Assembly (NCBI GenBank): GCA_013399875.1
Contig: VXAZ01004636.1
Location: 2,364,596-2,428,595, forward strand
DNA length: 64,000 nt
DNA from: Gymnorhina tibicen
Taxonomy: Eukaryota; Chordata; Aves; Passeriformes; Artamidae
Direction of reading: 5' to 3'
Shown here: piece by piece, positions 35,801 to 48,400 of the stretch
Layout: every line of letters begins with the position of its first letter
How positions within the stretch are numbered: position 1 is the stretch's first letter
Translations under genes and position numbers: made by a program
The notes under the pieces: generated by a model
Database searches by the model: none
Seen by the model: only the letters and a program-made list of their open reading frames with translations
Told to the model about the DNA's origin: nothing

Positions 35801-38800
35801 GTGATATGAATCCAAGTTATAGCAAAGAGAAAAAACCCTATACTAAAAAAGCACATGCCAAACTTAAAACATCCTGGATGCTGAACCTCTTAATTCTGTC
35901 TGGTTGTAACAAAAACAAGTTGTAGAAAAATGACTTGCTAGTTTGATAGAATCTGTTTAACTGTGAGCAATGCATTAGGGATTACAAAACTACCCATCCA
36001 CTTTCTCTAGGCTGACGTGTTGACACACTTGCTGAAAGTGATTCCATGCTATATAGAAAATGCTGTCATATAAAATTATGTAGGTTTTCATAGAAACAGG
36101 AAAATTAAGATGAGGTATCTCTGGGTTACTTTTAAATAATAAAATTATAGCTGATGCGATCAAGCTGTGCTACAGTTAGGGCATTTCTGAAAATCCAGAT
36201 GTTCAAATATTGGTTTGAACAAACTTTTATGAAGTCACCTTTCCTGATGTACAAATAGGTAAAGGCCTATGTTAAAGATAGAAGCAACTGATGCTTTAAG
36301 ACAACCAGGAAACATTTCTTCTACAAGTCCTTTGCTAAAATAGGTGAGAAAGAAACTAAGCAGACTTCAGTAATTAACAGTGGAATTCGCTCAGAAGACC
36401 TGCTTATCCTGTTGCACTAGCAGAGCTCTAATAATTTCAGTGGAGTTACTATGCAGTGACTGCAAGCAAGACAGAAAGATAGACTCTAACAAGCATGTGG
36501 CCTGTGAACATAATCCGGAATGATGGTGTCTCTATAGTGTCTGCTAGAGGCAGTCAGGCTGACTATACCCAGCCTTAAAAGCCAGTAGCAACTCATAGTT
36601 TATCTTGTTTATAGTGGATGCCTAAAAGCAGAGCACAAGTTCAGAGCAGTTGTTGACATGGCAGGCACCGGTGCACCTGCACTTGAATGAACTGGGGCAG
36701 AACCCAGAGGAGCCTCTGGTGCAGGCTGTAGTAAGGGAGAGTTACACTCACTGAGTTTGTGTTCACTGGGCCAGATGTTGCTGTTGCACAACACCTGCAT
36801 GCTGTTAACCTGCTGTTTCTGCACGTGCTTGGTGCTGCCTTTAAATGGTCCTACTATGCAGCATTCCAAAGTTGATTTTTAAAATGGAAAAAAGGTCTTT
36901 CCCCCTCTAAGAAAATACATTTTCTAATTCAATCAGAGTTGAAAGACAGCAGCCTTCAATGTTTGAGGAAAATCTGTGACTAAAACCTTCAATTTTCAGA
37001 TAGCATCCAGATTTCTGCTTTCCTAGATGCCTGCACACACGTGCACGCACACCCACACCTCTTGTCAGATGAAATGAGCCAGCCTTAACTGTTGTATACA
37101 AATGTACTATAGAAGCTCCAGACAAAACACCAGCACATGGAAAGAAATCCATAGAATCTTTCAGCTTAGGGTATTAATCACGTCTGCATCAATGCAAGGT
37201 GGAAGAAAATAGACCGCATTGGATAAGATGTCAGGAGATGACCAGCAGGTCTGAAATTACATTGATCCTTTACAATCTGATTAGTAACTAAAACACAAGC
37301 ATAACGGCCTTGCAGTAACACAGGCATTACTGCTGTCTCCTTTGAGATGCTGTTTGTGGCACAGTGCAAATGATCCTATGGCACTGTGATTTAGTAAGAA
37401 GGTAAAAGTTTCTTTCTTTGCCAGACTCTAAGGTGGACATCAGAAGGAAGTATCTGACAGACTGTAAAAGTAGGAAGTAGAATTTGAGTCAAATATGCAC
37501 ACATTCTCACTGCTTTGCATTATACTATCAGGGTGTTGACTTTAGTTTTCATTTAGTCTACCCTTAGTCAGGAAAGTCCTTCTTGGTATAAAAACTACTT
37601 GCATGTAAATACAAAGCTCTGAGCAGAAAAAGCTGAGAAATTATCTGCTTGTCAATGCAATTCAGATTACATGGCTGATAAGTTCAAAATCAACTCCAAG
37701 AACATCTAGTAAATATGAAAAAGAATTTAAAGCCAAAGTGAATAAGCAATGGCAAAGTTAATGGGACAACTAAGTAGCTTTTAAAAAAGTTTTGCATTTA
37801 GAGGAGTTTCAAAACTGTTACTCTCTATACATAGAGAGTAAAATAAAATGTTCCTACTGGAGAGAAGTTGAAAGAATGGGTTAGTCTTCCCTAAAACTCT
37901 CTTAGCTATGTGTTTATATGGCAAGCTTTTCCATATCTGGCAGTTATACTAATTCGGATGGCTAATAGTTTTCAAACACATGAGATAGTGTTGCATTTTA
38001 AATTTTATGTCCCATTAAAAATAAATCTTAATTAATGACTCATTTTAGCTATATTTTTGGTGTGTATTCTAACTTTTGTTACTACCTTTAAAGCTAAAAA
38101 TGACTTGAAAATTACTAATTGGACAGTTCATTTTCAGAAGAGCCTGAGGTGCATGGAAGTGTATTTTTGGAGGCAGAGAAAGAAGAAAAGCCCAAATGAG
38201 TGGGAAGCCCTTCCCTGGCAACTTGCAGGGTGCATATTCCTAAGGCTGACAGCACAGCAAGTGTATGACTTGTGGGGATATCTGAAATGGGGAATGAAGG
38301 GCCCATTGCAGAGAGCCAGGCAAGGAGAGAACGTACAGAAAGTAGTAGAAGGAATTTGCATGGGATTTACTGGATTAGCATAGGAAAGGTGGAGGAGAGA
38401 TTCCATTAGGATAGAAGCAAAGGAAGGGAAAATCAGAGATATCCTTGAAAGATACACAGGAATTCCAGGGAGGAGATTTGCAAGGTCTGCCTGTGTCTCT
38501 TGCAGTACTTAGCCCTTTGCAGAGCATGATCCCCTTCCCAAAAGGAGAGCTTTCACTGGTAATTTCTGTGTGTACTGCCCTCCGAAGAAGAGCTCTGTGT
38601 GTGTTGTCTTATACCATCTGTATTTTGCTTGAAATACACAAAGAATGCTCTCAGAAGTCTGCCAAGTGTAAGAAAAAAAGGGAGTACCAGAGCTTCCCCT
38701 CAGAAACCAAAATCTTCACTTAATTCTGCAGTGCATTAATTAATGATTATGGGACAGCTGTGCATCAGGTGCTGAGGCAAACAGCTTTCAGCCTTGTGTT

Positions 38801-41800
38801 TCATGATACACCTGAGGCAGCTGCTTTTCCATCCTTCTCTGTCCTGCTGCCTGTTTATTTAGTTCATTTGAGTGTTCCTGGGTTTGACACTCATCTGGTT
38901 TATGGTGACAGGTGTGCCTTTTGCTGCTGAGAACATTAACTCATTGTTAGAAAAGCAATGAGGGAAGACGGCAGCTGAGCAAGCTCATGTTTTAACACAC
39001 ATCAGCTGTATTTAAAATCTGCTACTGTTGCTGCACATGGAGGGGGGTCAACTAATGTTTTGTTTAAATTAAATCTCTACCTTGTATACATCCATTTCTG
39101 AATGATAAAAATAACTGAAATTCCAAAGGTAAACAGCAGGCCTTGTTATCATGCTAAAAACACATAGTTCTAAAGAATTATGCATTTTTCTTAGTCACAT
39201 GCTGAAATTACTTCCAGTGATGTTGCACAGGGTAATCTGGACTAACTCTGCTTAGCACAACACATTTGTGTAACTAAGTACCATGTCAAGGCAAATGTGT
39301 TTTAAGGTATTTTTACAGTTTGCTAGTCTGTTCTTTCTCCATCTCCTCCTTTTAATTAACAATCATTCAGCCCTTGATTCTAAAAGTGATTTGAGTTTTC
39401 TTTCAGTGGGAGATGATCATTTGAGAACACTGGGGAGCTTTGGGTGGGATTTGGCAGAAACCTTCATCAAAGAAACTGCGCAACTGTGTGATGATGCCAG
39501 TCATGAAGTTCCAAAGCACCAAATATTTTCTGAATTCTGCTGAATAGTGATGCATTTTTTCTGTTGTTTCTATTCACATCACTGCTGATTACTAAGATAT
39601 CTGTGTGTAAACAAAACCTTTCTCATCTATAATTAGCCTTCTCTGACTGATTAAGGAACATGCTTAGAATGAGGATGTGCTTAAATAGAATGCTGCTATT
39701 TAAACCCATCTAACTTCATAATCAACCACTAGATACAGAAAAAAATAGTTGATAATTTAAATGCAGTAAGATTGCCTGAGTACACCAGAAATGCTCTTAA
39801 GATGTCACTTTTCTGCTTCACAGGATTATAAAGTCCTATAGTACCTGAATTGAAAATTACTTCATTTGGAGCTGTTAAAGTGGAAATTATCTATGCTGAC
39901 TAGTTTGTGCTCCTGAAGAATGAATTGTTCTGAGTATTTGTTACTTCATATTTATAGTTATTGCATCAAATACATCTTCCTTGTTACACAGTCTAGCAGT
40001 AGTTGAGAGGGTGCTTTGAAATTGTGTAACTGCTGTTACTTAGTTTAACCATTCATTTTTCATTTATGTACAATAATATGGGATTCCTTCTAGAAAAAAC
40101 CAACATGTATTTCAAAATGTTTTACTTTTTGTGCGTGTAGTATTCATTTGATATTGCATAAGCTTGCAAGGTTTAGCAGTTAGAATAAATCATCATGATA
40201 CAGCACTTCAGAGCTTTAATCTCACTTCTGGATCTGATTCATTGTGACACTGAACAATGACAGTGATATGCTGTGTATATTTTTCAATGAGCATTTACCA
40301 CAAAATTGCCTCTTTTCTCCCTGTCTAACTAAATGAGTTTACATGCTTGAGTTTAAGTATTTAAACTGAACTGTCCCAAACAAAAGCAAGTAATATTTTA
40401 ATTAGGCATCTGGGAAAATATGTTGTTTCCTTCTTCAACTGTTTTATCCAGTTATCATTAGTTATAGTTCAAGATAGAGGAGGGAACAGAAGTTGCCACG
40501 GAAGAAAAAAAGGTAATATCCTTAAGTGTATGTAATATTTGTCTGAATGCCTGTTTTTTTGTTAAGCAAACCCATTAAATCAACCATAATTTATTTTGAT
40601 GAATGGTAACTCAGAATTAGTAAATGCAGGACCATGAAAAATGAGAGTTTTATTTAGCATCTTATGTCTCGGTAAATCAGAGAATAAAAAGATAGGGCAG
40701 TATTTATGCAGGAAATGTATCCACATGCAAAACCAGGAAGTGCTTCTTTTCCAGTTTGCTACTTGGGCTTCAAAAGGAAGAATGGTTCTGTTATGGAGTG
40801 GTGTAAGAAGTATCTGTATTTGCTGCCTTGATGTTTCTTTATCAAGTAGTCTTTGGCTGTCACTATAAAGCTGCCCTTTGAGTATTTCAGCAAGATTCGA
40901 AGAACACAGTAAGTCTTGAATTACATTCTTTTTTTCCCCCTTAAAAGATTTTTTTTTTTTGGTGTCTCTGCATTTCGTTTGGGTTAGGCCATTTTATCTT
41001 ACAAAAATTTTTGCAATATAACTAATTTGTAAGAAAAACTGGGAATGTACTTTGCCTTTCTGAATGCCTTTCCCACAGTCTATATTCCATGAGGCAAAGG
41101 GTATTTTGTTCTTTCTGTATTGTAATGAGGAAATGTGGCTCTAAATATAGATATAATCCTGAATGCATACATAACTGAATACTGTTGCACCTGCCAAGCA
41201 AGTATACACATTTATTTTTCTCATATCGCCATGTCTCTGCAAGCTACGTGAGTAATAGGTAATAGGTATTTTAGATAATGCATTAGCAGTGATTTCTTAA
41301 AGAAACAAAATGGAGAAATAGTCTTTAGACAGCTGCTGTCCAATACTTAAACACACAAACTTTCGTTTCACTGACCTGCAGAATGGACTGGATACAGTAG
41401 GAATCATATAACAAATCCCTCCATTTAGACAAAAAGATCCATAACTGCTGCCACAGAGTTCTTCATGATCTTAAAAATAAGACCGAAACAAACACTGAGA
41501 AAAATAGGTTTCAAACCCAAAGACCACGAAAATAAACCAGCACACAAAAAACCCCACCCTATGAACAAAAAAGGTATAGGTCTTTCCTTCCATGCCAGCA
41601 ACATGGAGCACTGTTTTGCAGAACTGTTTCATGAAACAATATGCAGAAAAGATCACCAATTTATCACCATATCAAACATGAAACACCTAAATTAGATGAA
41701 TAAATCAAACTTTCTCTTGCAGTGAGAGGAACTTTTGAATTTTCCATCGCTTCCTTTGCCTTTCATGACCACTCACCCTAGTGAGTACAGTGATTCACAT

Positions 41801-44800
41801 GATGACCTATGTGAAGTCTGGTTTGTCCTGTTCCAGTAGCATGAACCATCTTTAGCTTAACTAGCTCCTGCAGGAGAGTCAGTCAGTACAGATGCTCCCA
41901 GAATAGTCTCAGGTGTGGGCCAGGACATTCTGAGACTGCTCTGGGCTGCATTAAATCTGAATTGTAGCACACTGGGACTCCACCAGGTTTTCCCACCCCA
42001 ATTCTCAGTGGCCAAACCAGGAGACAGCCTGCAAGCAGTCACTTATGTAGAGGATTGCTGGCTAAAATATAATTTCCACAGATCTCAAAAAGGCTTTTTC
42101 CTAACTCAGTAGGCTTCTTAGATGAATTGTTAATGTGTTAAACATAACTAGGCATTCTAATAACACCCCAAATACAGGACACTAATGTTGGCACTTGTAG
42201 CAGCACTTGTCCATTTTGTGCCTAAAAAAGAATATCTAACTGTACCACTTCACTCTTTCTCAAAGCAGTCTAAATTTGGAAGTTGGACTGAATAGATTTA
42301 TAACAGATTTAATGCACCAGTAACTCATTTCATATATATGCATCTATATTTTTATATATTTCTTCTGTTTTATGAAACCACAGTATCTCAATCAAAACAA
42401 AAATAGAGCAGTCTTCTGACATCACAAGGGTGAGAATCATGTGTTACCTCACACTTTAGGTGTTATTGCTGTTATTTCTCCCAGAAGTTCTGAAAACAAG
42501 AATTCTGCTGTGTCACTATTTATGTATAGAAGATGTGTTCTATACATAACATAGAGTTAAGAGGACTCAAGATTTTAGTTTTCTTAATTGTCCTTCAAGA
42601 AAAAGAGTTAAGGTCCCCCTTTATTCCTGCAGAAAAAAGAAGTAAGAAGTGTGGCCGTAAGACATTCTACCCTAGAGAGACCTTCTACAGCTTTGTATCT
42701 AAAACAGGCCTGGCTTTTCTAAATGCTCTGCTACTTCTACCTCTGTGCAACAAAAGCATTGTGCATCCTGCTCTCCTCTAGGCCAGCTCTAGCAATACCA
42801 CTCTCCCCTTTTTTCCTACATTCTTCCATTTCTATGGCAGCAAACTAATGCAGGAGTGTGAGTAAAGCCCTTACATTATTTTAAGATGAAGACAGTTATA
42901 CCCCACAGCCCAAGAGGAATTCAGTTTCATGTTCCTTTTATCAAAGTGCCAGCATCCAAATGGTAACTGGACCTTCCTACTTGTGTGCAAATAAATTAGG
43001 AGGCTGGAGGAGGGGAGAAGAAGGGCTGGAAAGATTGTTCATGTTTGACCTTGTTGCACAGAAATGTGTGTTCTGTCCTACCTTGTTAGAAGTTAAATGG
43101 AAATTTACTTTATCTCTGAAGCTTTCTGTGCTTTTCTACTGCAAGTTCATAATTAAAAGACTTTTAAAATTATTTTGTGTGGGCAACTGTACAATTGCAA
43201 TAGGAATAAAATGGGAACAGGAGAAAAACAAAGAGGTTTTTAAACAAGAACTACAACTTACTCAATTTTAGTCTATTCAAACTTAACAGTGGACCTCCTG
43301 TAAGAGTGTAATTCAGTTGAAGGCTACATCCTTCCTTAAATGAAGAGGGGGCACTGAACACAGAATATCTACACAATTTAAAGGATCAACTGAGAAAAAC
43401 AAAACTCTCAACTTTGACCTGCTCTCAACTCTGTTAAGTGTCTGAGGGAGTTAACTGTTGAAATTCTACCAGATGGAAAAGTAAGATGATAGAAGGTAGG
43501 CCCCACAGAAAAATCCTTTTGAACAGCTCATGGAAAGGTTTTAAAGAAATTCTCATGAGAATTAATGAGAATTTTCTAACCTCCTTAAAATCCTGCCTTA
43601 TGGTTCTATTTCTTTTCTTCATCTTTATGCAGAAATAGACCTGTCCCACACTGGCACAGTGGCAGAGTACTGAAGAAAGCTGAATGCCTCGAGTCATTGA
43701 GGCCTTGGAACATTTGGGAGAATGAACACTGTTAAGGTGTGATCTTTGTATCAAGGACCAGCTCTGCACCCCAACCAGACCTTTCTGTTCTGGCAAAATA
43801 CCTCAGGCACTTTCTCTTAGGTCTATTAGAGAAAAGTGAGAGAGGTGGAGAGAGAGAACAAAAACTGCCTAGGAAGCCTTTGAAACCTTTTTGATTGTAA
43901 TTACAGACAATTTTTCTATAGGCTATTTCTTTCTAGAGATATACTTTTCTTCCAATACGAAGGGAAAAACGGTAACCTTAATTTTAGCAGTAAAGAGAAA
44001 CTTGAAGAAACCTCTATGTCCATCTAGATCAGGTGCCCCTTTTTCCATCTAGTTATGCTTTTCATTAGTTCTATTTTAATATTTAGTGTATTAATACTTT
44101 GCTAGTAGTTAGTAAAACTATCAGAGTAACACAGTATAAAGTCGAATTATGAAACACAATAAAAGAAAATTCAGGAAGCTTTAACACTAGGAAAAAATAC
44201 TACTAACAAATTGTAATTTGCTACAATACAAAAATAGGTATTATTGTACTCCACACCTACTGTATTGAAATGCAGTAGCTTGCAGCAAATGTCAAAGCTA
44301 CAGTTCTGTATTTATAGACAGGAAAGTGTGAAAGCACCAGTTTATCCCTTTAAATCTATAGTCAATGATGCAAGAGAGTATACTGGAGAATCAGAAGGGG
44401 TTCAATACAAGCCAAAACCCAATTACATTAGCATTGGTGAATGTGTTATGATTTTTCATGAGGTAAGTTAATACATTATATTAATCTAAAAATGCAAATT
44501 GTATGCTTTGAAAGTCAAATGTATACTACAGTCAGACTCCATAATCAAGATAGAAAAGTTTAACAAGTCAAGTGATGATGGGCAATTAAAAAAATACAAA
44601 AGATATAGCTTTGAAATTAATAGAGCTCTATCAATGTATGTTGTGCATAACATATACATATGTATTTTGATACCCCCTTCTATGTGAGGTTGAAAAGAAG
44701 TAGAGCACAAGTTACTTTTTTAAAAAGTTGGATTTTGGTGGAAGAAGCAAAGAGGAAGAAAACAAGGTTGTTATTTCTAATGCTAGACTCTGAATACTTA

Positions 44801-45411
44801 AAACTGACTGAGGTAATAGCAGCTTCTAAATACACTTATTCCTAATTATTCTTTTTGAGGACATGCAGCCAGGATAGAGTTAATTTTCTTCCTAGTAGCT
44901 GGTACAGTGCTGTGTCCCTAAACTATCTGGTCTGTTTGCATTTAAACTTTTGTAACCTGACTGTCCTGATTATTAAGAAAAAACAAATGCAGGCTCAACA
45001 CCATCTTAACCCCAAAGAGCCAAGCCAGCCTTGATAATCCACATGTTGACTCAGCTGTCTCGCCTTGTCCAGAGGCTAAAATATTAGACTGCTAACACAA
45101 TAAAGGAAGAGAGAGGAGTGGGAAATGTTGACAGAAGATAAAAGGGGGCTGATGCACGCTTCCTCACTTGTAAGCAACTTTGGACTGCATGCTAATCAAT
45201 CACAAACTGTGAAATATTAGGATTGATCAAAGCGAGTATCTCCTTACAGAATTTGTACAACTGGCTGGTAAACTAGCGAGGGATGGCAGCTCTACGGGGC
45301 AGTTGTGACAATCCCAGTAGCACCTATCAAAATCAATGCAATTTTAATGAATTCTAATTATATATGTGTATGTATCCAAGTAAAGACTTGGAAGAAATTA
45401 CCTGTTCGCAT
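29795..45411 (-). CDS. NRG4: NRG4, neuregulin 4 (4 coding exons, minus strand; last codons uncertain)
   Basis: In transcript order the coding segments are 45411-45402, 41469-41376, 33761-33612 and 29874-29795. They join in phase as MRT-D-HEELCGSSYG and onward. NRG4 is a membrane-anchored EGF-family ligand whose shed ectodomain activates ErbB4. The EGF domain has six cysteines, from ELCG through FCLNGGICY and PFCRCVENY to GARCEE. A 20-residue transmembrane segment ends GAFYFLCR. The tail contains ADLVEITSS, matching INLVETSS of human NRG4. About 112 residues are defined (human 115). There is no signal peptide, as usual for NRG4. NYT in the EGF domain is an N-glycosylation sequon. What follows Ser112 is unresolved. 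Confidence 0.92.
29875..33611 (-). other. NRG4: NRG4 intron before the tail exon, 3.7 kb
   Basis: It is bounded by donor gtaaaa (33611) and acceptor ggtcag. A short GA-rich stretch is near 29905. Several overlapping open frames at 30550-31072 and 32517-33092 show no domain. No repeat was recognised. Confidence 0.75.
33612..33761 (-). CDS. NRG4: NRG4 exon: end of EGF domain and transmembrane segment
   Basis: On the minus strand the acceptor ggtttcccag precedes 150 bp that read (R)CVENYTGARCEEVLLPSIK, a stalk SQTKGDLFAAF, then a hydrophobic run rich in L, V and A ending GAFYFLC plus AG. The donor is gtaaaa. The last two EGF cysteines and the membrane anchor are encoded here. This exon is the best single piece of evidence for NRG4. 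Confidence 0.96.
34358..34375. repeat. Perfect 18-bp palindrome
   Basis: ATTTTACCATGGTAAAAT is its own reverse complement. It is followed by a partial repeat of the same words (atattttac). It lies in an NRG4 intron. Confidence 0.9.
37818..37841. repeat. Inverted repeat, 11-bp arms with 2-bp spacer
   Basis: TTACTCTCTAT and ATAGAGAGTAA flank AC and form an almost perfect palindrome in an NRG4 intron. No function is known to me. Confidence 0.9.
41376..41469 (-). CDS. NRG4: NRG4 EGF-domain exon, N-terminal part
   Basis: On the minus strand 94 bp read (D)HEELCGSSYGSFCLNGGIC and then YMIPTVSSPFC, ending AG before the donor gtcagt. It carries the first four EGF cysteines. The acceptor is tttttaag, an AAG rather than the usual CAG or TAG, so it is somewhat weak. 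Confidence 0.93.
41470..45401 (-). other. NRG4: NRG4 intron between start exon and EGF exon, 3.9 kb
   Basis: AT-rich. It contains the possible LTR remnant at 44858-45320, right beside the start exon. The 120-codon minus-strand open frame at 43434-43796 is not recognised and is taken as chance. Confidence 0.75.
44858..45320. mobile_element. Possible degraded avian endogenous-retrovirus LTR
   Basis: The stretch gttaattttcttcctagtag plus ctggtacagtgctgtgt at 44879-44916 resembles, from memory, a motif of avian ERVL-type LTRs. The following sequence has LTR-like features: an AATAAA near 45101, a TATA-like gataaaagg near 45138 and moderate GC in AT-rich surroundings. Neither end nor a target-site duplication could be defined, so the extent is approximate. 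No retroviral coding sequence is present. Confidence 0.35.
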
Positions 45412-45456
45412 ATTATTCCGACAACAATTTTTGTTCTTGGTCAGAGGCAACAGCAC
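45402..45456 (-). CDS. NRG4: NRG4 start exon (5' UTR plus three codons)
   Basis: On the minus strand the acceptor tttgtctttag precedes 45 bp of 5' UTR, then ATG CGA ACA G (45411-45402) and the donor gtaatt. This gives Met-Arg-Thr plus one base of the aspartate codon that the EGF exon completes, matching the human start MPTD. The phase match and the position upstream of the EGF exon support it. The very short coding part would be missed by most gene finders. Confidence 0.8.
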
Positions 45457-48400
45457 CTAAAGACAAACATGCAAATTAAGCATGTAATTTTTAAACCTGG
45501 TGTCTTTTTCCCCTGCAGAAATAGCTATTAGAATGCAACCTTCAGTGTTTCTGCTAAGACATCTGTTGCACTTTGACAGTAACGTACTGTTATATGTAAG
45601 TTCCATTAATTCACAGTTAATGGCAAACATTCAAGTCTGCTGTCAAGTTCAGTGGATCCCTGAAGGCAGAGTAAAACTAAATTCACACTAAAGCATGTTT
45701 AAACAATGAATACTTTTTTCAAACTGCCGTGCTTATTCCAATTGTAATATCTGATGCATGTAGGCGATCTGATTGATTCTGGCTAGCCAATTAGATTGAC
45801 ATATGCACCTTGAAAGACAGTGCACACAACTGAACCATTCCTCAGACTGCTAATTACTCAGTCAGGTAAGATCTTGGTGGTAGAATTCTTGCATTCCACA
45901 AAGAACTTTCCAATTTGTCATTTCTCAGAGCGAATATGTGTTTAACTTGAGTATTCCTCATGTCTGGATGTCAGCTAAAGTTAGTAATATAGGCTGTGAA
46001 TTTACCAGAACTTGCACAATGATTTTTAAAATCTGCAATAGAAACCCTCTGCCTGGACAGAAACCAATGATCACTTGACATTGCTAAAAGAAGCTTGTTC
46101 TGTAGACGTGCCAACTCTATAACCATCTAACCTTGCTATATTCTGTTTTCTTGTTAGGTATAGTCAAGGTTGGCTGTACCAAATAGGTTACTGAACAAGT
46201 CTAACGTAATAGATCATCTTATTTTTTCATGTTTGCTCTTTTTTTCTTCAGAGTGTACGCAAAGTAAATATTTAAGCAAACTGTCCCATATTGGAAAAAA
46301 TATTTTTTTTTCCCCCCATGAAATGATCAAATAAAATAAATTATCAGCTTTATGAGAAACAATTGCCTGCAGCTTTAACTAGCAGAAATCTGACTTTCTG
46401 TAGAGGCCCATTTCAAAAGGTATAATGCATTTGTACTTACTTTATAAGTAGATGATTCTGGTTTTCATGGGACCTCAGGTGGCTTCTCTAGCTTTTTAAG
46501 TGTCCTGTCCATACAAGAAAATTTGAAATGGCAGTTCCCTGTGATACTGGGCTGTAACAGCAAGGTCCCCACCCAAAGGTGTCCTCTTGAGCTGGCTCAC
46601 AGATACGCTTTGCTCTGTGTACAGAACCAAGAACAATTAGCATAGCATGTGGCACAAAGAAACAAATGAACAGGAGTCACTTCAGAACTAAAATCCTGTT
46701 TTTAAAAGAAATAAATCGTCCTGGAGATTCGTTTTTCTAGCAGTCAAGACCTGGATTCTATATGTGCTGTTAAAAAGGTTTCGAATTTACATACAGCGCA
46801 GTGTGGGTGAGGTTACAACAAAGACAAACGTGTGCAGGCGCCAAGCACAGAACAGGGTAACACCCCGTTATGCTCACAGGATCACTTGCATATTTTTCTA
46901 GGGTTACCAGTACTAGAGTTTATTGCTGAATTCAAAATACTCATGTAATATAGTACATATAAATTGTATCATACATATATTTTACACTGGCATCAAAAAT
47001 CTGATTTAAATTTGTGTTTTATTGGAGCGAGTAGTCCTTGTTCATTTAGTTTCCCTTTTCACAGAGCTCCACAAAATTGTATAATATCCACTAGCTCTCA
47101 TAAAATATAAACAGGATATATAAGCTAAATTTCAGACTAGCTCCTGTGCCAGATTTAATTAGGATATGAATCCTTGAATTGACAAAATAGCTTGAGTTTT
47201 GCTACTGCAGAACGGAGATCTCGCATCTCCTTTCCTTCATCCTACTGTCAGTATGCACCTCACTGGTGCTGCTCTTGATCTAAGTTTAACTTTTTCAGAA
47301 GATGCTTAAATCCACTGATCTGGCAGAAAATCCCTTAGGGGAAGCTGACAGTTTTCTACTTCATCTGTGTGTTAAATGGATGTACTATGCAACTCATCAG
47401 CTCTTTGGACTAGGACTAATTGTTCAATGTACGACAAATTGTTCATAAACTGCGTGCAGAGAGCAAGACGGCTTGGGGAAGGCTGTGGGACTACTAATTA
47501 TTTATTTTCAAACTTTGTTGCCTGCATATTCAAGGAAATAGGAGGTTGCAAAGGGAGGGAGTGAAAATGCTTCCTCACCAGTGTGTAAGCATAACTTTAA
47601 GTTCTGATAATAAGTATCATAATTTGGATTTTTGAAAGAGATGTTGCTGACAGCATTCACAGTTTTGACTTTTTTAAGACTGAAAAGTACATCATTAGGT
47701 AACAATGTATTTAGAAGATGTTTTTCTCTGAGGTGTTGCACTCTGAACAGAAGTATGTATCAGTGTTCTAAAAAGAATAAATTGGATACTCTATCTCATT
47801 AGAAAATAAGATGATATATTTAAAGAAAAGGAAATACTACAGCAGAAATTGTTGCTAAACTTGATTCTAACTCGCTTACACCTGTGTGCACTGAGTTCAT
47901 ACTAGAAACACAAAGATCCTCTGTGCACTTTCCTTGTACTTTCCAAACAGAGTCTTCCTCTAGATGCAGATGTAGCCTATGCTCACAGAAACTAAAAATC
48001 CAGTTGCATGAATGCTCAAACGTTTATCTTCCATGTATCTTGGGACTTTGTGAAAGGTTACTTTGTGTATCCAGTCAAGAGTATTTTAATCTGAAATTTA
48101 AAATATAACCTATTTTGCTCTGTGCCAGCTTGTTGAAAAATCTGCTTATCAGTTCTAGCCTTTTCCCCTCATCTTTGTCATCTAAACTGATGTTAATAAT
48201 AGTAATGCATTGTTTGAAATGTTTGTACATTAAAGCTAGGTCACGTGTATACTGAGACATATTGGAACAAGTCTTGAACTCATTAGATTTGTCTTTAAAT
48301 GAACCTGTGTGCTTTACTCCCCATGTATTTAAATCAGAATCTGTATTGCCTCTTGGTTTTGTGTACTTTTATTGGTTAGCTGGCCTAAGCATCCACAGTA

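Larger units (their letters stand above)
33762..41375 (-). other. NRG4: NRG4 intron within the EGF domain, 7.6 kb
   Basis: This intron splits the EGF domain between the fourth and fifth cysteines. It contains a perfect 18-bp palindrome (34358-34375) and an inverted repeat with 11-bp arms (37818-37841). No exon or interspersed repeat was recognised. Confidence 0.75.

Noticed and set aside
43434..43796. 120-codon minus-strand open frame in an NRG4 intron
   Set aside because: No homology recognised, and its phase and position do not fit any NRG4 exon.
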